Below are positions 7,713 through 15,433 of a DNA stretch of 26,246 nt, in pieces. Each line of letters begins with the position of its first letter. The first letter of the stretch is position 1. The position numbers and the translations under genes are program-made. This DNA comes from Patescibacteria group bacterium (GTDB taxonomy: Bacteria; Patescibacteriota; Minisyncoccia; Minisyncoccales; PEYH01), in contig JAHIEL010000087.1 in NCBI GenBank assembly GCA_018901715.1, positions 1 through 26,246 of the forward strand, in the 5' to 3' direction. Below the pieces are notes generated by a model that made no database searches, was not told where the DNA came from, and saw only the letters and a list, made by a program, of their open reading frames with translations.

Positions 7713-7741
7713 TTGACTTTTTATGTCTTTATGAATATGAT
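7713..7741 (+). promoter_or_regulatory. promoter of the secD-metK-secF operon
   Basis: TTGACT (7713-7718), a 17-nt spacer and TATGAT (7736-7741). Predicted start near 7748, about 26 nt before the secD ATG. Confidence 0.75.
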
Positions 7742-7773
7742 AATAAAACCTATTTTTTTAATTCAAATCAGAA

Positions 7774-9132
7774 ATGCAGAAACATTATTATAAATTAATA
7801 AGCATTGGAGTAATAATTTTAGCCATAATAGCGACTGTTTTCGTTCAGCCGAGTTTTTTTAATAAAGGAATTGATTTTACTAATGAGAAACTTGGCTGGG
7901 ACCTACCCCATATTGCGGAAAAGGAATTTATGCTTGGCCTGGATTTGCAGGGAGGAGTGGAGCTCCTATATGCAGCGGATTTATCAGGATTAGACCCAGA
8001 TGCCTATAGCGAAGCTATGGATGGATTAAGGGATGTCATTGAAAGGAGAATCAATACTTTGGGCGTGCGTGAGCCAGAAGTAGAAGCAGTTATATCTGGT
8101 GATAGCTACCGCTTAAAAGTGAGAATTCCTGGTATTACTGACCCGCAGGAAGCGATTAAAGAAATCGGCAGAACTCCTTATTTAGAATTTCAAGAATTAA
8201 AAGATAATTACAAAGAAATTGAAGAGAGAAATCAGCTCGTTCAAGAAACAGGAGAAGGAGAAATGGAAAATTTTTTTCAATCAACAGAACTTACTGGGCG
8301 GTATTTAAAAGCAGCAGGAATTGCTTTTGACCCAACTACTAATCAGCCATATATTACTCTTGAGTTTGACGAGCAAGGAGCAAAGCTTTTTGAAGAAATA
8401 ACAGGTAGAAATATAGATAAGCCATTAGCTATGTCTATAGATGGAGAGATTTTATCTGCGCCTAATGTGAGCGAACAAATAAAAGGCGGGACTGCTCAAA
8501 TTACAGGGGACTTTACTACTGAAGAGGCAAAGTTTTTAGCTCGCAACCTTAATGCTGGTGCTCTACCAGTGCCTATTGGCGAGCCAATATCTATGATTAC
8601 AGTAGGTCCGACTCTTGGAATGATTTCTCTGCAAAAGAGTTTAAATGCCGGGTTTTTCGGTATTTTAGCGATTATTGCTTTTTTGATTATTGTTTATCGT
8701 CTTCCAGGATTACTGGCTTCAATTGCTCTTTTGATTTATGGAGTTTTGCTCTTAGCAATATTTAAACTCGGCTCTTTTACTCTTACTTTATCAGGCATTG
8801 GTGGTTTTATATTGTCTTTAGGTATGGCTGTGGATGCTAATATTTTAATATTTTCTAGAATGAGAGAAGAAATTAGGAGCGGAAAAGAGCTTGCTATATC
8901 AGTTGATGAAGGATTTAAAAGAGCATGGACATCTATAAGAGATGGTAATTTAACCACTCTTATTGTTGGCTTGATTTTATTTGGCGTAGGCACAAGTTTT
9001 GTTCAGGGATTTGCTACTACCCTATGCTTAGGTATTTTGATAAGTATGTTTTCTGCGGTTTTTGTAAGTAAAAGTTTTCTTACAGTTGTCGCGCAAACAA
9101 GATTGAGTAAAATTAAAAAACTTTGGCTCTAA
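7774..9132 (+). CDS. secD: protein translocase subunit SecD
   Basis: Membrane subunit that uses the proton gradient to help complete protein translocation. At 452 residues it has an N-terminal helix (about 8-25), the signature GLDLQGGVEL (55-64), a periplasmic P1 part (DVIERRINTLGVREPEVE), the LEFDEQGAKLFEEIT head-like region and LARNLNAGALPVPIGE. Five C-terminal helices include the GMAVDANILIFSRMREE motif. It is shorter than E. coli SecD (about 615), as in many Gram-positive and CPR forms. metK begins 2 nt after its stop. Confidence 0.96.
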   Translation: MQKHYYKLISIGVIILAIIATVFVQPSFFNKGIDFTNEKLGWDLPHIAEKEFMLGLDLQGGVELLYAADLSGLDPDAYSEAMDGLRDVIERRINTLGVREPEVEAVISGDSYRLKVRIPGITDPQEAIKEIGRTPYLEFQELKDNYKEIEERNQLVQETGEGEMENFFQSTELTGRYLKAAGIAFDPTTNQPYITLEFDEQGAKLFEEITGRNIDKPLAMSIDGEILSAPNVSEQIKGGTAQITGDFTTEEAKFLARNLNAGALPVPIGEPISMITVGPTLGMISLQKSLNAGFFGILAIIAFLIIVYRLPGLLASIALLIYGVLLLAIFKLGSFTLTLSGIGGFILSLGMAVDANILIFSRMREEIRSGKELAISVDEGFKRAWTSIRDGNLTTLIVGLILFGVGTSFVQGFATTLCLGILISMFSAVFVSKSFLTVVAQTRLSKIKKLWL

Positions 9133-9134
9133 TC

Positions 9135-10286
9135 ATGGAGAATTATTATCTTACAGCTGAATCGGTAACCCCAGGTCATCCTGATAAAGTAGCAGATGCG
9201 ATATCAGACGCTATTTTAGATGATGTCTTGAAACAAGATAAACACGGCAGAGTTGCTTGCGAGGTTTTAGTTGGAAAAGGGTACGCAGTGGTTGGCGGAG
9301 AAATTACTACAACTGGATATGTTGATATTCAAAATATATCAAGAGAAGCGATTAAGAAAATCGGATACACAAATCCAGAATATGGTTTTGATTTTAGAAC
9401 TGTTGCTATTTTTAATACAGTTAACGAGCAGTCACCAGATATTGCCCAAGGAGTTAAAGAAACAGGAGCTGAAGAACAAGGAGCAGGTGACCAGGGCGCT
9501 ATGATAGGATATGCGAGCAAAGAAACAAAAGAATTAATGCCTCTTTCTATTAGTTTGGCTCATAAGTTGGTAAGGCAACTTGTTAAAGTGCGAGAAGAAA
9601 AAATTCTTCCATATTTAAGACCTGATGGGAAATCCCAAGTCATTATTGAGTATCAGGATAATAAGGCGAAAAGATTGGATTCTGTGATTATTGCAGCACA
9701 GCACGACCCAGATATAGAGATAGAAAAAATTCAGCAAGATATTATTACTGAAGTCATTAAACCAATTTGTTCTGCTTTCATAGATGGTGATACAAAATAT
9801 TATATTAATAATACTGGCCGTTTTGTGATAGGTGGTCCTGCTTCTGATTGCGGTATGACTGGAAGGAAAAATGTTGTTGATGCTTATGGCCCACAAATAC
9901 CAATTGGCGGAGGTGCTTTTTCCGGAAAAGATCCGACTAAAGTAGATAGGTCTGCTGCTTATATGGCAAGATATATTGCTAAAAATATTGTTGCTTCTGA
10001 TTTAGCTGAACATTGCAAAGTGGAATTATCTTATGCAATTGGCAGTTCTTTTCCAGTATCAATTAATATTCAAACAGATAAGCCAGAATTAGACGAGAAA
10101 CTTGCGAAAATAGTGCCGCAAGTGTTTGATTTGACTCCAGCGGGTATTATCAAAGAATTAAATCTTTTAGAACCGATTTATTCAAAAACTACTTGCTTTG
10201 GGCATTTTGGAAGGGAAGACCAAGATTTTAAATGGGAGAAGAGAGATAAAACAGAAAAATTAGTTCAAGCATTAAAATCAGCATGA
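9135..10286 (+). CDS. metK: S-adenosylmethionine synthetase
   Basis: Makes S-adenosylmethionine from methionine and ATP. The start at the ATG at 9135 (383 residues) is preferred over the in-frame TTG at 9123, because MENYYLTAESVTPGHPDK matches the family N terminus and the TTG would overlap secD. Motifs: GHPDK (14-18, catalytic His), the GAGDQGAMIGYA loop (116-127), TGRFVIGGPASDCGMTGRK (about 227-245) and GGGAFSGKDPTKVDRSA (258-274), holding Mg, K and ATP ligands. The gene is wedged between secD (2-nt gap) and secF (ATGA overlap), so all three should share one mRNA. No functional reason for the pairing is evident. Confidence 0.97.
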   Translation: MENYYLTAESVTPGHPDKVADAISDAILDDVLKQDKHGRVACEVLVGKGYAVVGGEITTTGYVDIQNISREAIKKIGYTNPEYGFDFRTVAIFNTVNEQSPDIAQGVKETGAEEQGAGDQGAMIGYASKETKELMPLSISLAHKLVRQLVKVREEKILPYLRPDGKSQVIIEYQDNKAKRLDSVIIAAQHDPDIEIEKIQQDIITEVIKPICSAFIDGDTKYYINNTGRFVIGGPASDCGMTGRKNVVDAYGPQIPIGGGAFSGKDPTKVDRSAAYMARYIAKNIVASDLAEHCKVELSYAIGSSFPVSINIQTDKPELDEKLAKIVPQVFDLTPAGIIKELNLLEPIYSKTTCFGHFGREDQDFKWEKRDKTEKLVQALKSA

Positions 10287-11191
10287 AATTTCCATTTTTA
10301 AAATATAGTAAAATTTATTTCTCTGTTTCCCTGTCTTTGGCAATCTTAAGCATTGTCGCGGTTTTGATTTTTGGCTTGAATTGGGGAATTGATTTTGTTG
10401 GTGGAAGTATCTTAGATATTTCCTATGGCGAGACAGAACTTCGGCCAAGCCAACAAGATATAAGCTCTAAACTTAAAGAAATTGGTTTAGATAATTTTTC
10501 AGTTCGTTCACAAGGAGAAATGGGAATTGTGATAAGAATACCAGAAGTGTCTCAAGCAACAAAAGATAAGTTATTAGATTATTTTTATAATGCTGAGGGA
10601 GTAGAAATAGAAAAAATTGGGCTTGAATCAGTTAGCCCTGTTATCGGCGGGGAAACAAAAAACAAAGCTATAAACGCTATATTTTATGCTGTAATTGCCA
10701 TTGTTATTTATGTTGCTGTTGTTTTTAGAAAAGTATCAAAGCCAATAAAGTCGTGGCAATACGGCATTGCCACTGTAATTGCTCTTATCCACGATGTTTT
10801 GATTCCAGTTGGAGTGCTTTCTGTTCTTGGTCATTTTTGGGGCGTAGAGTTTTCTATTCCTATTTTAACCGCTTTATTAACTATTTTTGGATATTCAGTA
10901 AATGATACAGTTGTTGTTTTTGACAGGATTAGAGAGAACTTGATAATAGGCAAAGGGGAGACATTTGATCAAATAGTTGATGAGAGTTTAAACCAAACTC
11001 TTGTCCGTTCTATTAATACTTCGCTCACCACTCTTTTCGTGCTTTTAGCTCTATTTTTCTTTGGCGGAGAGAGCTTAACTTGGTTTTCTTTTGCCCTGAT
11101 TATTGGGACCATTGTTGGTACTTATTCTTCAATCTTTTTAGCAAGTACCTTGCTCGCGAAATGGCTGGCCTTTTCCCACAGGAATTCTTAG
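10283..11191 (+). CDS. secF: protein translocase subunit SecF
   Basis: Partner of SecD in proton-driven preprotein release. The 302 residues show an N-terminal helix (about 11-31), the signature LNWGIDFVGGSILDI (32-46), a small periplasmic domain and five C-terminal helices with GYSVNDTVVVFDRIREN, the conserved SecF motif. The ATG overlaps the metK stop as ATGA, indicating translational coupling. Normal length. A region of about 100 bp follows with a 15-nt near-repeat, AAGGCC(C/T)TGATTATT, at 11197-11211 and 11264-11278. Confidence 0.95.
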   Translation: MKFPFLKYSKIYFSVSLSLAILSIVAVLIFGLNWGIDFVGGSILDISYGETELRPSQQDISSKLKEIGLDNFSVRSQGEMGIVIRIPEVSQATKDKLLDYFYNAEGVEIEKIGLESVSPVIGGETKNKAINAIFYAVIAIVIYVAVVFRKVSKPIKSWQYGIATVIALIHDVLIPVGVLSVLGHFWGVEFSIPILTALLTIFGYSVNDTVVVFDRIRENLIIGKGETFDQIVDESLNQTLVRSINTSLTTLFVLLALFFFGGESLTWFSFALIIGTIVGTYSSIFLASTLLAKWLAFSHRNS

Positions 11192-11256
11192 TCAAAAAGG
11201 CCCTGATTATTCTAAAAATAAAGGAATGGTAGCAAAAAGCCGGAGGTGTTAAAATA

Positions 11257-11287
11257 TAGACACAAGGCCTTGATTATTAATTATAAT
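11257..11287 (+). promoter_or_regulatory. promoter placed for leaderless cation exchanger mRNA
   Basis: TAGACA (11257-11262) and a perfect TATAAT (11282-11287) with a 19-nt spacer. The -10 ends 5 nt before the ATG at 11293, so the transcript should start at or within a base or two of the start codon. Confidence 0.55.
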
Positions 11288-11292
11288 CTTAT

Positions 11293-12291
11293 ATGTTATT
11301 CCTTTGGATAATTATTTTTATAGCTTCTCTTGCGATTTTAGTTAAAGGTGCTGATTGGCTTTTACAAAGCGCAGAAAAGATCGGGTTAGCACTTGGTATT
11401 TCTCCTTTTATTGTTGGCGTTACCATAGTTGGACTTGGTACTTCATGTCCAGAGTTAATATCAAGTATTATGGCAGCGATGAGGGGGGTTACCGAGATCG
11501 TTACTGCCGGAGCCATTGGCTCTAATATAGCTAATATTCTTTTAATTGTTGGAATAGCCGCTATAATAGGCAGGCGACTTATTATCTCAAAAAGTTTAAT
11601 TGACCTAGACCTGCCTCTTTTGGCAATATCAACTGTTTTGTTTTTAGGAACAGCTTGGGACAAACAAATTACCTTTACTGAGGCCATTATTTTATTAATC
11701 GCTTATGTTATTTATCTTTTATATACATTTTTGCATAGGGAAGAAGAAACAGATGAAATCTATGAGGTTTTGCCTGGAAGGCCTGGCAGAAGAAAACTTA
11801 GGACTGTGAATATAAAGAATGAAAAAGCAATTAAAAGACCAAAGATTATAGCAAAAGATATTATAATGTTGATAATAGGAATTATTACTTTATTTGTGGG
11901 CGCTAAGTATCTTATTGATTCTGTTATAAAATTGTCGGAAATTTTAAATATCGGAGCTGGCGTTATTTCTTTGGCAGCTGTTGCCCTTGGAACTTCTTTG
12001 CCAGAACTTTTAGTTTCAGCTAAGGCGGCGCTTCAAGGAAAATCTGAGGTTGCCCTTGGGAACATCTTTGGCTCTAATGTTTTTAATCTTTTAGTTGTAG
12101 TAGGCATTCCTGGGCTGATAAGGAACTTACAAATAGATGAAACAACCTTTGCTTTTGGTCTGCCTGTTTTATTGGTCGCAACTTTCCTTTTCATCATATC
12201 GGGAATCTCCCGCAGGATTCATGTTTGGGAAGGAGCAATGTATGTCCTTGTATATGTTTTCTTTATAGGCAAACTTTTCAATATTTTTTGA
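11293..12291 (+). CDS. CaCA-family Na+/Ca2+ exchanger-like protein
   Basis: Integral membrane antiporter that should move Ca2+ (or another cation) against Na+, H+ or K+. The 332 residues contain the two inverted alpha-repeats of the family. Alpha-1 has VGLGTSCPELISS (46-58) and GAIGSNIANILLIVG (73-87). Alpha-2 has ALGTSLPELLVS (231-242) and GNIFGSNVFNLLVVVG (256-271). The acidic Glu54 and Glu238 sit at the expected cation site. A charged cytosolic loop (about 148-187) separates the two halves, each with about five helices. Similar to the YrbG type. Ion specificity cannot be told from the sequence. Confidence 0.93.
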   Translation: MLFLWIIIFIASLAILVKGADWLLQSAEKIGLALGISPFIVGVTIVGLGTSCPELISSIMAAMRGVTEIVTAGAIGSNIANILLIVGIAAIIGRRLIISKSLIDLDLPLLAISTVLFLGTAWDKQITFTEAIILLIAYVIYLLYTFLHREEETDEIYEVLPGRPGRRKLRTVNIKNEKAIKRPKIIAKDIIMLIIGIITLFVGAKYLIDSVIKLSEILNIGAGVISLAAVALGTSLPELLVSAKAALQGKSEVALGNIFGSNVFNLLVVVGIPGLIRNLQIDETTFAFGLPVLLVATFLFIISGISRRIHVWEGAMYVLVYVFFIGKLFNIF

Positions 12292-12309
12292 TTATATTGC
12301 TGATGTATT

Positions 12310-12918
12310 ATGAAAAACAGAGAACAATTTAGTTCTAATGAAAATAAGGCCGATCCTGTCCTATGCAAGGAGAGTCAAGATGAGGTATTAACAAAAGATG
12401 AGCAGAAAGAAGCTCAAAAGAAATTAGTAGGAATAAGAGAAAAAGTTGATAAAATTACAGATAAATTGGGGATGCCTATTGAGGACAGCATTAAAGAAAC
12501 AGTAGTTATGTTTAATGCTTTTAATATAAGAACTAGCCAATCATGCGAGGGTCATGCAGAAGAGGATCAAAAAAGTGCTCCCTGGATTATGGTCCAGCCG
12601 AGAATTCCAGAGAATGAAGAATGGTACGAGGATAAGGATACCAGGGAGAAAGTTATAGCTCAAAGCAGAACTATGAGAAAGCAATTAACAGATTTATTAA
12701 ATCTATTTTACAGAGAAAGAAAAACTGATTTTAGTGATATGCTCGGATTTAGCGAAGTTGCTTATGGCTTCAAGCTTCAAAGCAATGGGGCAGAGGTTTT
12801 TAAAGGGCTTGATGTGGGAGAGGCACAAGAAAAATTATTAGCTTATAGGAAAGAGATGAAAGATTTTACAGATTTTCTTAAAGGAATTTATCCTAAGCAT
12901 TTATTCAAAAGACTCTAA
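12310..12918 (+). CDS. hypothetical protein with SCEGH motif
   Basis: 202 residues, soluble, highly charged, with no signal peptide or membrane segment. A polar N terminus (1-25) leads into a long helical segment (about 28-68). Then comes a compact motif, FNIRTSQSCEGHAEE (71-85), with Cys79 and His82 reminiscent of metal or substrate-site loops. The segment APWIMVQPRIP, a second helical stretch (about 110-140) and FSEVAYGFKLQSNGAEVF, which looks like paired beta strands, follow. The function is not recognised. It begins 18 nt after the exchanger stop on the same strand and may be cotranscribed. The first ATG is used. There is no clear Shine-Dalgarno sequence. Confidence 0.7.
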   Translation: MKNREQFSSNENKADPVLCKESQDEVLTKDEQKEAQKKLVGIREKVDKITDKLGMPIEDSIKETVVMFNAFNIRTSQSCEGHAEEDQKSAPWIMVQPRIPENEEWYEDKDTREKVIAQSRTMRKQLTDLLNLFYRERKTDFSDMLGFSEVAYGFKLQSNGAEVFKGLDVGEAQEKLLAYRKEMKDFTDFLKGIYPKHLFKRL

Positions 12919-12962
12919 ATTCGGATGGATTAGTTAAGTTACCAATGATTTTATTCTTCGTC

Positions 12963-12991
12963 TTGACAGAAAAATAGTTAGGTGCTTTAAT
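12963..12991 (+). promoter_or_regulatory. promoter of the sigma region 4/HARE-HTH gene
   Basis: A perfect TTGACA (12963-12968), a 17-nt spacer and TTTAAT (12986-12991). Start expected near 12998, about 29 nt before the ATG. Confidence 0.75.
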
Positions 12992-13026
12992 AGATAAACT
13001 TTAAAAAATTATTAAGTTATAAAAAA

Positions 13027-14028
13027 ATGTTGGATTACCAAGTAATTTGTCAGGAAATTTTACAAGACCTTGAACCAAGAAAGCGAGAGGTTTTAGAAAA
13101 AAGGTTTGGTTTAAGAGGCGAAGATCCTTTGACTCTACAGGCAATTGGCGATGAATTAAGGATTACTAGAGAAAGAGTTCGCCAAATAGAAAATGATGCC
13201 CTTCTGTGGTTAAGGGGCCAAAAAAGTCAGACATTGAATAAGCCCATACAAGGTCTTTTTGATTATTTAGAGAGTTATGGTGGATTAAGAGAGGAAACTA
13301 TGCTTCTTCAAGAATTAGGCGAAGATAAATTTCAAAATCATATTTTGCTTTTTTTGAATTTAGGCAATGATTTCACAAAATTTAAAGAAACAGATGATTT
13401 CTTTACTCTTTGGGCAACTAAAGAAGAAAAATTAAATCAAGCTAAGAAAGTAATAGAAACACTAATTAAAGAGTTGGAAAAACGCAATGACTTGATGGAA
13501 TCGCAAGAGCTGGGCAAGAAAGCTCCTATTAAAGTTGAACAGTCAGTTCTTATTTCTTATATTGATATTTCTAAAAATATTTTTCAATCACCTTTCGGTT
13601 ATTATGGTTTAGCCAGTTGGCCTGAAGTGAGGCCAAAGGGTTTGAGAGATAACGCCTATTTAGTTCTTAAGAAAGAAGAAAAACCATTACATTTTAGAGA
13701 TATTACTGAATTGATTGGGAAGCTTCCTGCCAGTTCAGGAGGAGTTTTATCAGAGAGTGTGCATAATGAGCTTATAAGAAACGAGAATTTTGTTTTAATT
13801 GGCAGAGGCATTTACGCCCTAAAAGAATGGGGCTATGAGCCCGGAACTGTTAGAGAAGTGATATCTGAAGTTTTGAAATCAGCCAAAAAGCCACTTAAAA
13901 AAGACGAGATTTTTAAGAAAGTGCTTAAACAAAGAGATGTTAAAGAAAGCACAGTGCTTTTAAATTTGCAGAATAAAAAGTATTTTGACAAAGATAAGCA
14001 GGGGAGATATACGATAGCTAAGGGTTAA
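13027..14028 (+). CDS. sigma-70 region 4 protein with C-terminal HARE-HTH domains
   Basis: 333 residues. Residues about 12-63 are a textbook sigma region 4 (-35-recognising helix-turn-helix): PRKREVLEKRFGL, TLQAIGDEL and ITRERVRQIENDALLWLR. No region 1, 2 or 3 precedes it, so it cannot act as a full sigma factor. After a helical linker (about 75-165), the C terminus holds two winged-helix-like units. The first (about 203-268: NAYLVLKKEEKPLHFRDITELI, LIGRGIYALKEWG) and the second (about 273-331: REVISEVLKSAKKPLKKDEIFKKVL, YFDKDKQGRYTI) resemble HARE-HTH domains as in the RNA polymerase delta subunit. A role as an RNA-polymerase-associated regulator is inferred. No anti-sigma gene is adjacent. 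Confidence 0.82.
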   Translation: MLDYQVICQEILQDLEPRKREVLEKRFGLRGEDPLTLQAIGDELRITRERVRQIENDALLWLRGQKSQTLNKPIQGLFDYLESYGGLREETMLLQELGEDKFQNHILLFLNLGNDFTKFKETDDFFTLWATKEEKLNQAKKVIETLIKELEKRNDLMESQELGKKAPIKVEQSVLISYIDISKNIFQSPFGYYGLASWPEVRPKGLRDNAYLVLKKEEKPLHFRDITELIGKLPASSGGVLSESVHNELIRNENFVLIGRGIYALKEWGYEPGTVREVISEVLKSAKKPLKKDEIFKKVLKQRDVKESTVLLNLQNKKYFDKDKQGRYTIAKG

Positions 14029-14055
14029 TCCCCAAGTCTAATTATTCTAATTTCT

Positions 14056-14110
14056 AATTTTTCAACGAGGCCCGTCCTCGTTAATGAGGACGGGCCTCAT
14101 AAGAAAAATT
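14056..14110. repeat. four-fold-symmetric palindrome, copy C
   Basis: GAGGCCCGTCCTC (14067-14079) and GAGGACGGGCCTC (14086-14098) pair over 13 bp with a 6-nt loop. Outside this, AATTTTTC (14056-14063) pairs with GAAAAATT (14103-14110). Each arm is also a hairpin by itself: AACGAGG-CCCGT-CCTCGTT (14064-14082) and ATGAGG-ACGGG-CCTCAT (14084-14100), with complementary loops. No T-run follows on either strand. Related copies lie at 21337-21378 and 21802-21841. Confidence 0.8.
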
Positions 14111-14123
14111 AAAATTAACATAG

Positions 14124-15425
14124 ATGCCTTTTTTGAACTCAATCCTTATCCCTATATGGGAAATTATAAGGGCCTGGTGGTGGGTCTTGCTCCCAATTTT
14201 ATTATGGAAGCCGCTTTGGTTTCTTTGGTATTTTTGGGGCAATGATAGATTTTCAAAAGGAGAAGGTAAGAGTATGCTTGTGGAACTTAAAATGCCCGCA
14301 GAGGTTATCAGGCCATTTAAGGCAATGGAACAAGTTTATGCTGGGCTTTGGATGCTTTATGATCCGCCTGATTTTTATGAAAAATGGATTGAAGGCAAAT
14401 ATGATGCCTCTATGTCAATAGAAATTACAAGCATAGGAGGAGATATCCATTTCTATCTAAGATTTCCTGAAAAATCAAGAAATTTAATTGAATCAAGTAT
14501 TTATTCTCAATATCCAGAAGTAGAAATCATGGAAGCAGAGGATTATACGAAAAATGTTCCTGCAAATATCCCAAATAAAAAATGGGATTTATGGGGAACG
14601 GATTATGAATTTATTAAAAAAGATGTTTATCCTATTAAGACCTACCCAAAGTTTTTTGAAGAACGGGCTGTTCAAGAAGAAACAGAAAGAATAGATCCGT
14701 TAGCTGCCTTGCTTGAAGGCATGAATAAGACAGGGCCAGGGGAACAGGTTTGGGTGCAGATTAAAATCAAACCAATTACTGTTGGAGAAGATGATTACGA
14801 TAAGCGGGCAGAGGCAGAGATTGGTAAATTGGCTAATCGGCCAGGAAAAGAGAAAAGACCGTTCTTAATAAAAGAAGCAACAGATGTTGTATTATTGGGT
14901 CAATTACCAGGTGTAGGCCAAGATGGGGAAAAGGAAAAGAGCTTTTTGCCTCCAGAGATGAAATTGACTCCTGGAGAAAGAGATGTGGTCTCTGCTATTG
15001 AGCACAAAGTGTCAAAAGTCATGTTTAAGAGTTATATAAGATTTATTATTTTAGGAGAAAGAGATAAGTGGAATAAAGGTAATTTAAGGAACACATTGGG
15101 TTATTTTGCTAATTTTAATACCCAAGATCTTAACGCTCTAAAACCTTGGCCTAAGAGCTTGACAAAGGTTCACAGACACGAAAAACTATTTTTAAATATG
15201 TTTTTTCATAAGACCTTAGTGTTTTATAAAAAGCGAAAACTTTTGAAAAGATATATACAACGCCTTCGCTTCAATTATCCTAAAAAAGGCGAGGAGTTTA
15301 TCTTAAACATTGAAGAATTAGCCACCATGTTTCATTTTGTTGGCAGAAGCGCTGTGCCAGCACCAAGCATTAAAAGAGTTGAGGCAAAGAAGAGTGAGCC
15401 ACCTGTTGATTTGCCCGGAGAATAA
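14124..15425 (+). CDS. membrane-anchored protein paired with the TraD-like ATPase
   Basis: 433 residues. The N terminus has one very Trp-rich hydrophobic stretch (about 8-38: IIRAWWWVLLPILLWKPLWFLWYFWG) that should anchor it in the membrane, followed by a large soluble part. In that part a ferredoxin-like alternation (MSIEITSIGGDIHFYLRFP, VEIMEAEDY) is visible, then QVWVQIKIKPI and a basic helical segment (KTLVFYKKRKLLKRYIQRLRF). No catalytic motif is seen. The next gene, a VirD4/TraD-like ATPase, starts 8 nt after the stop, and this pairing is common in CPR genomes as far as I recall. An accessory or docking role for the ATPase is inferred. The specific family name is not certain. Confidence 0.7.
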   Translation: MPFLNSILIPIWEIIRAWWWVLLPILLWKPLWFLWYFWGNDRFSKGEGKSMLVELKMPAEVIRPFKAMEQVYAGLWMLYDPPDFYEKWIEGKYDASMSIEITSIGGDIHFYLRFPEKSRNLIESSIYSQYPEVEIMEAEDYTKNVPANIPNKKWDLWGTDYEFIKKDVYPIKTYPKFFEERAVQEETERIDPLAALLEGMNKTGPGEQVWVQIKIKPITVGEDDYDKRAEAEIGKLANRPGKEKRPFLIKEATDVVLLGQLPGVGQDGEKEKSFLPPEMKLTPGERDVVSAIEHKVSKVMFKSYIRFIILGERDKWNKGNLRNTLGYFANFNTQDLNALKPWPKSLTKVHRHEKLFLNMFFHKTLVFYKKRKLLKRYIQRLRFNYPKKGEEFILNIEELATMFHFVGRSAVPAPSIKRVEAKKSEPPVDLPGE

Positions 15426-15433
15426 TAAAATTT

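Noticed and set aside
9123..9134. Upstream TTG start for metK
   Set aside because: It overlaps the secD end and adds residues not found in the family; the ATG at 9135 gives the normal N terminus.
14064..14100. Palindrome copy C as a simple intrinsic terminator
   Set aside because: No T-run follows the stem on either strand.
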